This document shows positions 49,794-57,991 of a stretch of 64,000 nt of DNA, one piece after another. Both the position numbers and the translations under genes were made by a program. The first letter of the stretch is position 1, and every line of letters starts with the position of its first letter. The notes below the pieces were generated by a model, which ran no database searches, was not told the DNA's origin, and saw only the letters and a program-made list of their open reading frames with translations. The stretch spans positions 33,540 through 97,539 of the forward strand of contig JAJTEF010000009.1 in NCBI GenBank assembly GCA_021300355.1. The letters run 5' to 3'. Source of the DNA: Sphingomonadaceae bacterium. GTDB taxonomy: Bacteria > Pseudomonadota > Alphaproteobacteria > Sphingomonadales > Sphingomonadaceae.

Positions 49794-51047
49794 ATGGCTT
49801 TGGTCGAAATAAACTTTGATGGAATTATTGGGCCAAGCCATAATTACGCAGGATTGAGCGTTGGCAATCTGGCATCGTCAAACAATGCCAGCGCCCCGTC
49901 TTATCCAAAGGCTGCTGCTCTACAGGGCATCGAAAAGATGCGCGCGAACCTGCGCCTTGGATTAGCGCAGGGATTTTTCATGCCGCTCGACCGGCCGAAC
50001 CAAAAATGGCTTTCCGGACTGTCGACCGACATGCAATCGTCAGAGCCGCATATCCGCGCCGCAGCTTTTTCGGCGTCGGCCATGTGGGCCGCCAATGCAG
50101 CGACGGTATCGCCCGCGCCTGATACGGCGGATGGCAAATGTCATCTGTCTGCGGCAAACCTTCTGACGATGGCGCACCGCAGCCATGAATGGACCGGAAC
50201 ACTTGCGCAGTTGAAACTGGCATTTGCCGATGACGTACATTTTGCCGTGCACGGGCCCGTGCCAGCGCCGTTTGGCGATGAAGGCGCGGCAAACTTCATG
50301 CGCCTGTGCCGAACGCACGGGGACGCTGGCATTGAGATATTTGTATATGGCAAATCGGGCGGTCCATTCCCTGCCCGTCAGCATATTGAGGCATCGAAAG
50401 CGATTGCGCGGGCGCACCGGCTAGATGCGGCCAAAACATTGTTCGTTCAGCAATCCGAGGTCGCGATTGCCGCTGGCGCGTTCCACAATGACGTCGTTGC
50501 TGTGGCCAACGAACATGTCCTCTTCACACATGAGCAGGCGTTCGAACATCCCGAGCAGACCTACGCCGATATCAAGCGGCTCTTGCCCGAGACAGAGATC
50601 ATCATTGTGCCAGCCGACCGGGTCAGCCTTGCCGATGCTATTCAAAGCTATCTATTCAATGCGCAGTTGGTGACCCTACCCGACGGCGGCATGGCGCTTA
50701 TCTTGCCGAGCGAGGCGCAGGACAATGCGCGCGTTTGGGGCTGGCTTAGCGAGATGGTCGCGGGCAATGGCCCAATTCGCAAGCTCGTCCCCGTCGATGT
50801 GCGCCAATCCATGGCCAATGGCGGCGGCCCTGCCTGTTTGCGGCTGCGTGTGGTTGCGGATCCCGCCACAGTCGATCCACGCTTCATCGCCAATGAGGCT
50901 AAGCTCGACCAGATTGCCAGCGTGGTTGCTGCATATTGGCCGGAGTCGATTGTGCCGGACCAATTGAGCGATGCGTCATTAATGGATCAGGTACGCGCGG
51001 CGCGCATGGCACTGTTAACCACGTGCGATCTAACCGCGCTCGCATAA
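49794..51047 (+). CDS. astB: N-succinylarginine dihydrolase
   Basis: Second AST step: hydrolyses succinylarginine to succinylornithine, CO2 and two ammonia. Guanidino-modifying alpha/beta propeller enzyme of 417 residues. The ATG at 49794 gives MALVEINFDGIIGPSHNYAG; the TTG at 49788 lies in the astA stop region. Conserved features include GPSHNYAGLSVGN, VAIAAGAFHNDVVAVANEH (catalytic His), and the catalytic Cys in MANGGGPACLRLRV. Complete. Confidence 0.95.
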   Translation: MALVEINFDGIIGPSHNYAGLSVGNLASSNNASAPSYPKAAALQGIEKMRANLRLGLAQGFFMPLDRPNQKWLSGLSTDMQSSEPHIRAAAFSASAMWAANAATVSPAPDTADGKCHLSAANLLTMAHRSHEWTGTLAQLKLAFADDVHFAVHGPVPAPFGDEGAANFMRLCRTHGDAGIEIFVYGKSGGPFPARQHIEASKAIARAHRLDAAKTLFVQQSEVAIAAGAFHNDVVAVANEHVLFTHEQAFEHPEQTYADIKRLLPETEIIIVPADRVSLADAIQSYLFNAQLVTLPDGGMALILPSEAQDNARVWGWLSEMVAGNGPIRKLVPVDVRQSMANGGGPACLRLRVVADPATVDPRFIANEAKLDQIASVVAAYWPESIVPDQLSDASLMDQVRAARMALLTTCDLTALA

Positions 51048-51141
51048 GCGTCGGTTTTTCTTACAATCGGCGCTTTCGTTAACCATCGTCACCGCTGCAA
51101 ATGCTGATTTGGCACGGGCATTGCTTTATATTCAGTTAACT

Positions 51142-51366
51142 ATGAAACGCATCCTACGCCTGTTCACAATCAAAACGAAACTAGAGGTCTTTATGATCAC
51201 CTACGCGCTTGGCTTGGGTGCCGTGAAGCGTGGGCAGGAGTATATGGTCCAATATCCCGGCAACATCGGGAAAATGTTCTTCATACTGTACACAGGCGCC
51301 GTTTTTATCGCTGCCGCCAAAATGCTTCAGGCGGTCGAATTTGATGCAGCCTTCGGTGAGGATTAA
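51142..51366 (+). CDS. Small conserved membrane protein
   Basis: I recognise the pattern as a small sphingomonad protein of unknown function. The start at 51142 (MKRILRLFTIKTKLEVFM) gives 74 residues; a longer in-frame reading from 51109 is possible. A basic amphipathic N-terminus leads into LEVFMITYALGLGAVKRG, and a second hydrophobic stretch (MFFILYTGAVFIAAAKML) follows. The end is acidic. Two membrane-associated segments are likely. It stands between astB and the tmRNA region. Confidence 0.6.
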   Translation: MKRILRLFTIKTKLEVFMITYALGLGAVKRGQEYMVQYPGNIGKMFFILYTGAVFIAAAKMLQAVEFDAAFGED

Positions 51367-51396
51367 CGCTCAGCATCAGTAAATAAGGAAAAGTCC

Positions 51397-51548
51397 GGGG
51401 ATTCTGTTGCTCGGCGATTCAATAGCTCGCGCATTTTTTAACCGGAAAACCGGCTCCCACTTTTCCTGAAAATGCTGGATTAGGTGGGGGGTTTCTGTTG
51501 CTCGGCACCCCCCGGGCCGCCGTAACCTTTCTGTTGCCCGGCCGGTCC
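51397..51548 (-). repeat. Three copies of a CAACAGAA-containing unit in and beyond the tmRNA 3' region
   Basis: On the minus strand the segment holds GGGCAACAGAAAGG (51526-51539), GCCGAGCAACAGAAACCCCC (about 51487-51506) and GCCGAGCAACAGAATCCCC (about 51397-51415). Two sit in potential pseudoknots or hairpins of the tmRNA coding piece (for example GGGGGG ... CCCCCC around the second). The third lies beyond an interspersed palindrome. Confidence 0.55.
51431..51478. repeat. Alphaproteobacterial GGAAAAGTGGGA-type palindromic element
   Basis: On the minus strand the element reads GCATTTTCAGGAAAAGTGGG, then AGCCGGTTTTCCGGTTAAAAAATGC. Outer arms GCATTTT / AAAATGC and inner arms GGAAAA / TTTTCC make it a nested palindrome. 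GGAAAAGTGGGA-CCGGTTTTCC elements are widespread intergenic repeats in alphaproteobacteria. It sits just 3' of the tmRNA. Confidence 0.65.
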
Positions 51549-51822
51549 GGCCGCGTTCTTTTAGTATAAGTTCAGACCGTGAGGCCCAAAATTATGCTGC
51601 GAGAGCAAGTGCTTCGTTATCGTTTGCACCTATTGGTTATGAACCATTTCACGGCTTATTCATGCCGGGCAAAAACAATGCTTTTCAACGCACGTCGATC
51701 CTAGTTCAGCCCCTCCAATACCTCTGGCAAACAGAGATTTTGGTGGAGCTGCCGGGTACCGCCCCCGGGTCCGCTGCATCTATTGCACACCGCAATTTAT
51801 CACCATAGCCGGGCGAACCCAG
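51480..51822 (-). ncRNA. ssrA: tmRNA, circularly permuted two-piece form
   Basis: Rescues stalled ribosomes with SmpB. In the direction of transcription the acceptor piece comes first and ends in AGCTCCACCA (CCA end at 51741). An intervening segment of about 27 bases follows, then the coding piece begins GGGGCTGAACTAGGATCGAC (5' end about 51713). The 7-base acceptor stem GGGGCUG/CAGCUCC keeps the G3-U70 alanine identity pair. The tag frame is at 51627-51592 and reads ANDNEALALAA then TAA. Acceptor-before-coding order is the permuted alphaproteobacterial arrangement. The T stem CCGGG/CCCGG is intact, but its loop is GGCGGTA, not the usual TTCGAAT type. A TATATA box at 51831-51836 suggests the promoter. 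Outer ends are approximate. Confidence 0.9.
51592..51627 (-). other. tmRNA proteolysis-tag reading frame (ANDNEALALAA)
   Basis: Eleven codons from the resume codon GCA at 51627 to the TAA at 51592. The tag ends in LAA, the degron recognised by ClpXP-type proteases, and begins AND, as in other bacteria. Confidence 0.92.
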
Positions 51823-51868
51823 CACCGACCTATATAGGCGCTTTTTCGTGAATGGGAAGTGAAGGCGG

Positions 51869-52201
51869 TTAAAGACCATGCATATTTCGGCTCTCTGCCG
51901 GAATGTGCACAACCAGTCCGTCGAGATCGGGTGTCAGGACGATTTGGCATGACAAACGACTGGTGCGCCGCGCACCGGTAGCGAGGTCGAGCATGTCTTC
52001 TTCGTCCTCAACCGACCGGGGCAGTTTATCGAACCATAGCTTGTCAATAATCACATGGCAGGTTGAACAGGCCATTTGGCCCTCACAGGTGCCTTCCAAC
52101 GGTTGTCCCGCGGCTTGCGCAATTTCCAGCAGCCTTTGGCCCTGCACCGCTTCGACGTTCTGGACAGTGCCATCGGCAGTGATGAACGTGACTTTGATCA
52201 T
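51869..52201 (-). CDS. 2Fe-2S ferredoxin, adrenodoxin type
   Basis: Electron carrier of 110 residues with a single [2Fe-2S] cluster. The cluster cysteines are in GTCEGQMACSTCHVII and in RTSRLSCQIVLTPDLDGL, the spacing of the vertebrate/ISC ferredoxin class. The N-terminal strand (IKVTFITADGTVQNVEA) is typical. It overlaps the end of the downstream-numbered cysteine desulfurase gene by 4 bases, so it is co-transcribed with two desulfurases. A role in Fe-S or thio-cofactor assembly is inferred. Confidence 0.92.
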   Translation of the reverse strand: MIKVTFITADGTVQNVEAVQGQRLLEIAQAAGQPLEGTCEGQMACSTCHVIIDKLWFDKLPRSVEDEEDMLDLATGARRTSRLSCQIVLTPDLDGLVVHIPAESRNMHGL

Positions 52202-53262
52202 AGCATTGCCTCTGCTGACCGGTTGATTGCATCTGCGGCCATATCAATCTCTTCCGCCGTCGTATAGCGGCCAAAACCCAAACGTATCGATGATTTCGCC
52301 TGTGCGTCGGTAAGGCCAAGCGCGCGCAACACATGGCTGGGGCGGCCAGAACCACTGGCGCAAGCCGATCCAGCGGAAAAGGCGATGTTCCGGCACTCCG
52401 ATATCAACCGCGCGGCGTCGACGCCGTCGCGGCGGATGTTGAGATTGCCTTTATAGCGTTGGGCCGTCGAACCATTGATGGTCCAGTCCGCAAATGCACT
52501 GGCGGCGCGGTCCCATAAGGCAGAAACATGCGTGGCGTCCGCGTCCATGCGCTCTGCCGCCAGTTTGGCTGCTGCGCCAAATCCAGCGCACAATGCGGGC
52601 GACAATGTGCCAGAGCGCATGCCTTGTTCCTGCCCACCGCCCAGCATTTGCGGGGTGAGCGCGATGCCGTCGCGCACCCACAGGGCGCCAATGCCTTTTG
52701 GACCGTGGATTTTGTGCGCGGATATGGCGATCATGTCGGGGACATCGGGGATCGGCATGCGTCCAAATGCCTGAACTGCGTCGCATAGGAACAGATTGCC
52801 TTGGGCGTGTGCCGCTCCCGCCAGTTCGGCGATCGGCTGGATAGTCCCAATCTCGTTGTTGACCAGCATGATGGCCGTTAACGCCTGCCCACCCATGGAC
52901 CCCGACGCTTGCGTTTCGGGGCAAATTAAGCCCGCAGTATAGACGGGGAAAGTCCGACCATTTCGAAATGCAACAACGTCCAAAACCGCAGCATGCTCGG
53001 TCGCGGCGGCGGTGACGGGCAGCCCGCACCCTATGATGGCCAGATTGATCGCCTCAGTCGCGCCAGAGGTAAAGATCACGCGTCCGCCCTTCGGCAGCAG
53101 CGCCGCGATTTGGTCACGTGCAACCTCAACGGCCGCAGCGGCCGCCCTGCCCGCTGCATGTGCGCTATGCGGGTTGGCAAATCCATCCTTCAGCCAAGGC
53201 TCCATCGCGGCAAATGCCTCTGGGGCGAGCGGCGTTGTCGCTTGATAGTCGAGATAGATCAT
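52198..53262 (-). CDS. Cysteine desulfurase (NifS/IscS class), second of a tandem pair
   Basis: PLP enzyme of 354 residues releasing sulfur from cysteine. The PLP lysine is in ISAHKIHGPKG, and the catalytic persulfide cysteine is in FSAGSACASGSGRPSHVL. Other motifs are YLDYQATTPLAPEA, VIFTSGATEAINLAI and MLVNNEIGTIQP. It overlaps the upstream desulfurase gene and the downstream ferredoxin by 4 bases each. It is moderately similar to its neighbour, about the same length, and so probably an old duplication. No IscU, SufB or Rrf2-type gene is in the window. Confidence 0.93.
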   Translation of the reverse strand: MIYLDYQATTPLAPEAFAAMEPWLKDGFANPHSAHAAGRAAAAAVEVARDQIAALLPKGGRVIFTSGATEAINLAIIGCGLPVTAAATEHAAVLDVVAFRNGRTFPVYTAGLICPETQASGSMGGQALTAIMLVNNEIGTIQPIAELAGAAHAQGNLFLCDAVQAFGRMPIPDVPDMIAISAHKIHGPKGIGALWVRDGIALTPQMLGGGQEQGMRSGTLSPALCAGFGAAAKLAAERMDADATHVSALWDRAASAFADWTINGSTAQRYKGNLNIRRDGVDAARLISECRNIAFSAGSACASGSGRPSHVLRALGLTDAQAKSSIRLGFGRYTTAEEIDMAADAINRSAEAML

Positions 53263-54299
53263 GCCGCTTTGGCGCGGATGACGATATTGCGCCAGACGTC
53301 TAAAAACCGTGCGACATCGCTTTCGCTGGTATCCGCGCTGAAACTGACGCGGACGACTTCAGAAGCGGACCGTTCGTCCCAACCCATTGCGCGAAGCACA
53401 TGGCTGGTTTTCAAAGTGCCTGATGAACAAGCGCTTCCTGCGGAGACCGCGATGCCCGCCATGTCAAAGTTGATCAGCTGACTTGAGGCCGCAACGCCGG
53501 GCATGCGGTAGCTGGCGATGGTCGCAAGCCTACTGCTTGCTTCTGCAACCACGATGCCGCCGCTGGCAGTGATCTCCGCATCCAACATGTCGCGCAGCCG
53601 AACGGCTTTTTCCATCCGTGCAAAACCCGCCTCAAGGGCAGTCGCAAATCCGATTGCGGCGGGCAAGTTTTCGGTGCCGCGCCGGTACCCTTGCTCCTGC
53701 CCACCTGTTGGCGACAGCAGCCCAAGGTTGCGGACGAGCAAAGCGCCCATTCCCGGCGGCCCGCCCAGTTTATGCGCGGACACGCACATCAAATCAGCAT
53801 GTGGCAACGGCATTTTGCCAGCGCTTTGCGAACAATCAGCAAACAATAGTCCGCCATTGGCCCGCACAATATCGGCGATCTCCGCCATCGGTTGAATAAC
53901 GCCGGTTTCGTTGTTCACGGACTGCACCGCATAACGAGCAGCGCCTTTGATCGCGTTCAGGTCAACATAACCGTCTGGGCCGACGGGCAAGCGGGTTGCG
54001 CCTGCCACAGCCAAGACCGCATCATGTTCAACGGCGCTGGCAATCGCATCATGGCCGCGCAGCGCAATCGCAATTGCCTCACTTGCGCCGCTGGTGAAAA
54101 TGACTTCACCATCCCAATTCAGCGCCGCAGAAACCCGCGTGCGGGCGTTCTCCAACGCCGCGCGGGCTGCGCGGCCTTCGCTATGCGGAGAGGACGGATT
54201 GGCCCATCGCGCGAGTGCGTCGGCCATCGCTTCGCGCGCCGCCGGAATGACCGGCGTTGTCGCTGCGTGATCCAAATATATGCGGGGCTGGTCGGGCAT
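53259..54299 (-). CDS. Cysteine desulfurase (NifS/IscS class), first of a tandem pair
   Basis: PLP-dependent desulfurase of 346 residues from the start at 54299 (MPDQPRIYLDHAATTP); the upstream in-frame ATG at 54329 would add ten unrelated residues. The PLP lysine is in VSAHKLGGPPG, and the catalytic cysteine is in VSAGSACSSGTLKTSHVL. Other motifs are VIFTSGASEAIAIAL and SVNNETGVIQPMAEI. Intact catalytic residues in both tandem copies argue against one being a pseudogene. It leads the operon desulfurase-desulfurase-ferredoxin. Confidence 0.93.
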   Translation of the reverse strand: MPDQPRIYLDHAATTPVIPAAREAMADALARWANPSSPHSEGRAARAALENARTRVSAALNWDGEVIFTSGASEAIAIALRGHDAIASAVEHDAVLAVAGATRLPVGPDGYVDLNAIKGAARYAVQSVNNETGVIQPMAEIADIVRANGGLLFADCSQSAGKMPLPHADLMCVSAHKLGGPPGMGALLVRNLGLLSPTGGQEQGYRRGTENLPAAIGFATALEAGFARMEKAVRLRDMLDAEITASGGIVVAEASSRLATIASYRMPGVAASSQLINFDMAGIAVSAGSACSSGTLKTSHVLRAMGWDERSASEVVRVSFSADTSESDVARFLDVWRNIVIRAKAA

Positions 54300-54412
54300 T
54301 ATTTCCATGACAGTTGCGAAAATCGTCACTGCTTCTATATAGCTCTACGAAATCCTGCAAAGCCCGAACCTTCGGGCAAAGCTCGGCACCCATCTAAGAA
54401 TCGAACAATAAT

Positions 54413-55069
54413 ATGCCTGCTATTGCTATTCCCGGTCCCGAAGGCCGCCTCGAAGCCCGCTTTTCTCCGCCACCGCGCCCACGTGCACCGATTGCAATGA
54501 TTTTGCATCCGCACCCCCAAGCGGGCGGGACAATGAACGACCGGATTACGCAGCAGCTGTACAAAACATTTGTAGCGCGCGGATTTGGCGTACTGCGTTT
54601 CAACTTTCGTGGTGTTGGCCGCAGCGAAGGCGAATTTGACAATGGCATCGGCGAATTGTCTGACGCCGCATCGGCGCTCGATTGGGTGCAAAGCTTCCAC
54701 CCCGAAGCGTCCACGACCTGGATCGCTGGCTTCAGCTTTGGTGCATGGATTGGCATGCAGCTTTTGATGCGCCGTCCGGAAATCCGCGGTTTCATCTCGG
54801 TATCGCCGCCTGCAAACATGTATGATTTCAGCTTTTTGGCGCCTTGCCCATCATCGGGCATCATCATTCAGGGTGTGAATGACGAAGTCGTTAATCCCAA
54901 CGCCGTTCAAAAGCTGGTAGATAAACTGCGCACGCAGCGCCACATCACCATTCACCATGACGAAATCCCGCGCGCGAACCATTTCTTTGAAAATGAAATG
55001 GATATGCTGATGGCGTCCGTGAACAACTATCTCGATTTCCGGTTGGACCCGAACTCACCGATTAAGTGA
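54413..55069 (+). CDS. Alpha/beta hydrolase, dienelactone-hydrolase-like
   Basis: Cytosolic alpha/beta hydrolase of 218 residues of the YcjY/COG2945 type. The nucleophile elbow is AGFSFGAWIGMQL (Ser in GFSFG), the oxyanion side is LHPHPQAGGTMND, and the acid and His are in INDEVV-like GVNDEVVNP and RANHFFEN. Substrate unknown. It diverges from the desulfurase operon and often neighbours it in sphingomonads. Confidence 0.88.
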   Translation: MPAIAIPGPEGRLEARFSPPPRPRAPIAMILHPHPQAGGTMNDRITQQLYKTFVARGFGVLRFNFRGVGRSEGEFDNGIGELSDAASALDWVQSFHPEASTTWIAGFSFGAWIGMQLLMRRPEIRGFISVSPPANMYDFSFLAPCPSSGIIIQGVNDEVVNPNAVQKLVDKLRTQRHITIHHDEIPRANHFFENEMDMLMASVNNYLDFRLDPNSPIK

Positions 55070-55070
55070 G

Positions 55071-55268
55071 TTACTGCGCTTCGGTAACAAGGCTTTTGCC
55101 TTGTTGGTCGGGCACAACCCAAATCGCAACATTGGCAAAAATAACGAGAGCCGCAGCGATCATCAGCCACATTTGCTGACTTGCGCCATCGCGACTCCAT
55201 CGTTTCCAAGCGCCATAGAGAAGCAGGAACGCGGACAGCATGGCGATGGATAAAACGGCGTTTAACAT
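55071..55268 (-). CDS. Small two-helix membrane protein
   Basis: Protein of 65 residues with two clear membrane helices, AVLSIAMLSAFLLLYGAW (about 4-22) and MWLMIAAALVIFANVAIWVV (about 33-52), joined by a basic turn (KRWSRDGASQQ). The family is not recognised. It converges with the hydrolase gene, 1 base apart, and has a hydrophobic pattern unlikely to arise from a shadow frame. Confidence 0.65.
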   Translation of the reverse strand: MLNAVLSIAMLSAFLLLYGAWKRWSRDGASQQMWLMIAAALVIFANVAIWVVPDQQGKSLVTEAQ

Positions 55269-55384
55269 TTTGCCTCTCTAAAGCCGGTGGATAAGCCACG
55301 CAATCGGGCAAATACCGCATAGCCTTTTGCCACGCTCTGCCATAGGGGGAGCGTATTCCGACTCATGCTGCTACAGGATGTACC

Positions 55385-55837
55385 ATGCGTATCGCTATCG
55401 CCTCAGACCACGCTGCCCTTGCGCTGAAATCAGCGCTCGTCGAATATCTGCTGTCGGCAGGGCATGATGTCAGCGATCTCGGCCCGCATAATGAAAGTTC
55501 GGTCGACTATCCCGATTATGGCTACAAACTTGCGGCCGCTGTTGCCGACGGCGCCGCAGAACGCGGCGTTGCCTTATGCGGTTCAGGCATTGGTATTTCG
55601 ATTGCGGTGAACCGCAATCCCTCCGCACGCGCCGCTTTGGTGTCCGAACCATTGTCAGCGCGGCTTGCCCGCGAACATAATAACGCAAATGTTATTGCCA
55701 TGGGCGCGCGCCTGATTGGCATTGAAATGGCCAAGGCCTGCCTTGATGCCTTTTTAACAACGGAATTTGGCGGCGATCGCCACCAACGCCGCGTCGACAA
55801 ACTATCCAACCCAAACACGACCAAGGAACCATCATGA
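55385..55837 (+). CDS. rpiB: Ribose-5-phosphate isomerase B
   Basis: Interconverts ribose-5-phosphate and ribulose-5-phosphate, 150 residues. Motifs are [23 protein letters not shown], the catalytic cysteine and base region [17 protein letters not shown], and [12 protein letters not shown]. Complete. It overlaps glyA by 4 bases (ATGA). Coupling of rpiB with glyA is common. Confidence 0.95.
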   Translation: MRIAIASDHAALALKSALVEYLLSAGHDVSDLGPHNESSVDYPDYGYKLAAAVADGAAERGVALCGSGIGISIAVNRNPSARAALVSEPLSARLAREHNNANVIAMGARLIGIEMAKACLDAFLTTEFGGDRHQRRVDKLSNPNTTKEPS

Positions 55838-57138
55838 GCAGTGCAGCCGTCAATGACATCCAAAATTCTGGATTTTTTACGCAAAGCCTGACGGAACGCG
55901 ACCCCGAAATCGCGGGCTGGATAGCGAAGGAACTGGGCCGGCAGAACGACAAGATCGAATTGATCGCGTCGGAAAATATAACGTCGCGCGCCGTGCTCGA
56001 AGCCACAGGTTCGATCCTCACCAACAAATATGCCGAAGGCTATCCGGGCAAGCGTTATTATGGCGGCTGCGAATATGTCGATGAAATCGAGACCATCGCC
56101 ATTGAGCGCGCGAAGCAATTGTTCGGCTGTGAATTTGCAAATGTGCAGCCCAACAGCGGCAGCCAGATGAATCAGGCGGTGTTCCTCGCGCTTCTGCAGC
56201 CCGGCGACACGTTCATGGGCCTAGATCTCAACGCAGGCGGGCATTTGACCCATGGATCGCCGGTAAACATGTCGGGCAAATGGTTCAATCCAATCGGATA
56301 TGGTGTCCGCCGCGATGATCACCGGATCGACATGGACGAAGTCGCGCGCATCGCCAGAGAAAACAAACCAAAGCTGATCATCTGCGGCGGCACAGCTTAT
56401 TCGCGGGGCTGGGACTGGGCGCGATTCCGGGAAATTGCGGATGAAGTTGGCGCTTACCTACTCGCCGATATGTCGCATATCTCCGGGCTGGTTGCAGGCG
56501 GCGCGCATAGCTCGCCTGTGCCGCACGCGCACGTCACAACCAGCACAACGCACAAGTCGTTACGCGGACCTCGCTCGGGCATCATATTGACCAATGACGA
56601 GGTGCTGGCCAAAAAATTCAACTCGGCAATTTTCCCGGGGCTGCAGGGTGGGCCATTGGTGCATGTGATCGCGGCAAAGGCTGTGTGCTTTGCCGATGCG
56701 ATGAAGCCAGAATTCAAAAGCTACGCCGCCAATGTCGTCGAAAATGCGAAGGCACTTGCATCTTCATTGCAGGAACAAGGGCTTGATATCGTGTCCGGCG
56801 GCACCGACAACCACTCGATGCTGGTCGATCTGCGGCCCAAAGAAGCCAAGGGCAAGCATGCCGAACATGCGCTCGATCGCGCTTCGATTACGTGCAACAA
56901 AAACTCGATACCGTTCGATCCAGAAAAGCCGTTTGTCACGTCCGGTCTCCGCTTGGGCACGCCAGCTGGCACCACCCGTGGTTTCGGTCCGGCAGAATTC
57001 CGTCAGATCGGCAGGATGATCGCCGATGTCGTCGAAGGCCTGCGTCACAATGGCGAGGCTGGCGACGGCCAGATCGAAGCACGGATCAAGGACGAAGCCG
57101 AGGCACTTTGCACACGCTTCCCAATCTACCCATCTTGA
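55834..57138 (+). CDS. glyA: Serine hydroxymethyltransferase
   Basis: PLP enzyme converting serine and tetrahydrofolate to glycine and methylene-THF, the main one-carbon source. The 434 residues match. The PLP lysine is in [17 protein letters not shown]. Other motifs are [34 protein letters not shown] and the C-terminal [13 protein letters not shown]. Complete. Coupled to rpiB and followed by the zinc-ribbon gene and nrdR. Confidence 0.97.
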   Translation: MSSAAVNDIQNSGFFTQSLTERDPEIAGWIAKELGRQNDKIELIASENITSRAVLEATGSILTNKYAEGYPGKRYYGGCEYVDEIETIAIERAKQLFGCEFANVQPNSGSQMNQAVFLALLQPGDTFMGLDLNAGGHLTHGSPVNMSGKWFNPIGYGVRRDDHRIDMDEVARIARENKPKLIICGGTAYSRGWDWARFREIADEVGAYLLADMSHISGLVAGGAHSSPVPHAHVTTSTTHKSLRGPRSGIILTNDEVLAKKFNSAIFPGLQGGPLVHVIAAKAVCFADAMKPEFKSYAANVVENAKALASSLQEQGLDIVSGGTDNHSMLVDLRPKEAKGKHAEHALDRASITCNKNSIPFDPEKPFVTSGLRLGTPAGTTRGFGPAEFRQIGRMIADVVEGLRHNGEAGDGQIEARIKDEAEALCTRFPIYPS

Positions 57139-57184
57139 ATTATATAGGTGACTTACCCATCTAATACACAGAAGGGAAATAACC

Positions 57185-57529
57185 ATGGGATTTTGTAACG
57201 AGTGCAACGCTGAATATAGCGAAGGGATGAAGTTCTGCCCGCAATGTGGCGCCAAAACGCCTGAGCAGCTTGCAGCCGAAAGCTTTCCCAACCAAGCCAA
57301 GCATTATGTCGGTGAAGCCGCTGATGAATTGTGGGGCGCGACCAAGGATGCGTTTCACACAGGCAAGCATTTGGCGGATCAGGATACCGTCAAGAAAGTT
57401 GCCGGCGGTGCCGCCATCGGCGCTGCAGCCGCTGTCATTGCGCCAATCGGACTGGCAACAGGCGCATTGATTGGCGCAGGTATTGTTGCCTACCGTCACG
57501 TAAACAAGAAAAAGAATCAGGAAAAATAA
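57185..57529 (+). CDS. Zinc-ribbon protein with glycine/alanine-rich hydrophobic segment
   Basis: Protein of 114 residues. An N-terminal zinc ribbon uses CNEC (Cys5, Cys8) and CPQC (about residues 20 and 23). An amphipathic middle segment follows, then a Gly/Ala-rich hydrophobic stretch (GGAAIGAAAAVIAPIGLATG) that may associate with membrane, ending in a lysine-rich tail. The family is not recognised, and function is unknown. It lies between glyA and nrdR, and its stop touches the TTG start of nrdR. Confidence 0.75.
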   Translation: MGFCNECNAEYSEGMKFCPQCGAKTPEQLAAESFPNQAKHYVGEAADELWGATKDAFHTGKHLADQDTVKKVAGGAAIGAAAAVIAPIGLATGALIGAGIVAYRHVNKKKNQEK

Positions 57530-57991
57530 TTGCGCTGCCCATTTTGCGGAAACGACGATAGCCAGGTCAAGGACAGCCGTCCCACCGAAGACAATAGCGC
57601 TATCCGCAGACGGCGGCAGTGCGAAGGTTGCGGCGGTCGGTTTACGACTTTTGAGCGCATTCAGTTGCGTGAGCTATCGGTGGTCAAGACCGACGGCAAG
57701 CGTGAGCCGTTTGAGCGCGAAAAGCTTGAACGCTCGCTTTCGGTCGCGTGTCGTAAGCGTCCCGTCGACCATGCCCAGATTGAAAAGCTGGCCTCTGCCA
57801 TTCAGCGGCAGCTGGAAACCTTGGGTGAAAGCGAAATTGAGTCCAAGCGCATCGGCGAGTTTGTCATGGACGGATTAAAGGCGCTCGACAGCGTGGCCTA
57901 TATTCGCTTTGCGTCTGTCTACAAAGACTTCAGCGAAGCGAAGGATTTTGAAGATTTCGCCGGGAGCGTGGTTGAAGCGGCGCAGAAATGA
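57530..57991 (+). CDS. nrdR: Transcriptional repressor NrdR
   Basis: ATP/dATP-responsive repressor of ribonucleotide reductase genes, 153 residues. The start is TTG, directly after the previous TAA; it is supported by the invariant N-terminus MRCPFCGN. The zinc ribbon is CPFC ... CEGC, followed by the arginine-rich DNA-binding [18 protein letters not shown], then the ATP-cone ([20 protein letters not shown]). NrdR boxes were not found in this window, where no nrd genes occur. Couples by ATGA to trmJ. Confidence 0.95.
   Translation: MRCPFCGNDDSQVKDSRPTEDNSAIRRRRQCEGCGGRFTTFERIQLRELSVVKTDGKREPFEREKLERSLSVACRKRPVDHAQIEKLASAIQRQLETLGESEIESKRIGEFVMDGLKALDSVAYIRFASVYKDFSEAKDFEDFAGSVVEAAQK

Noticed and set aside
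51706..51912. Small minus-strand frame in the tmRNA/ferredoxin gap
   Set aside because: It overlaps the tmRNA acceptor piece and has no protein character.
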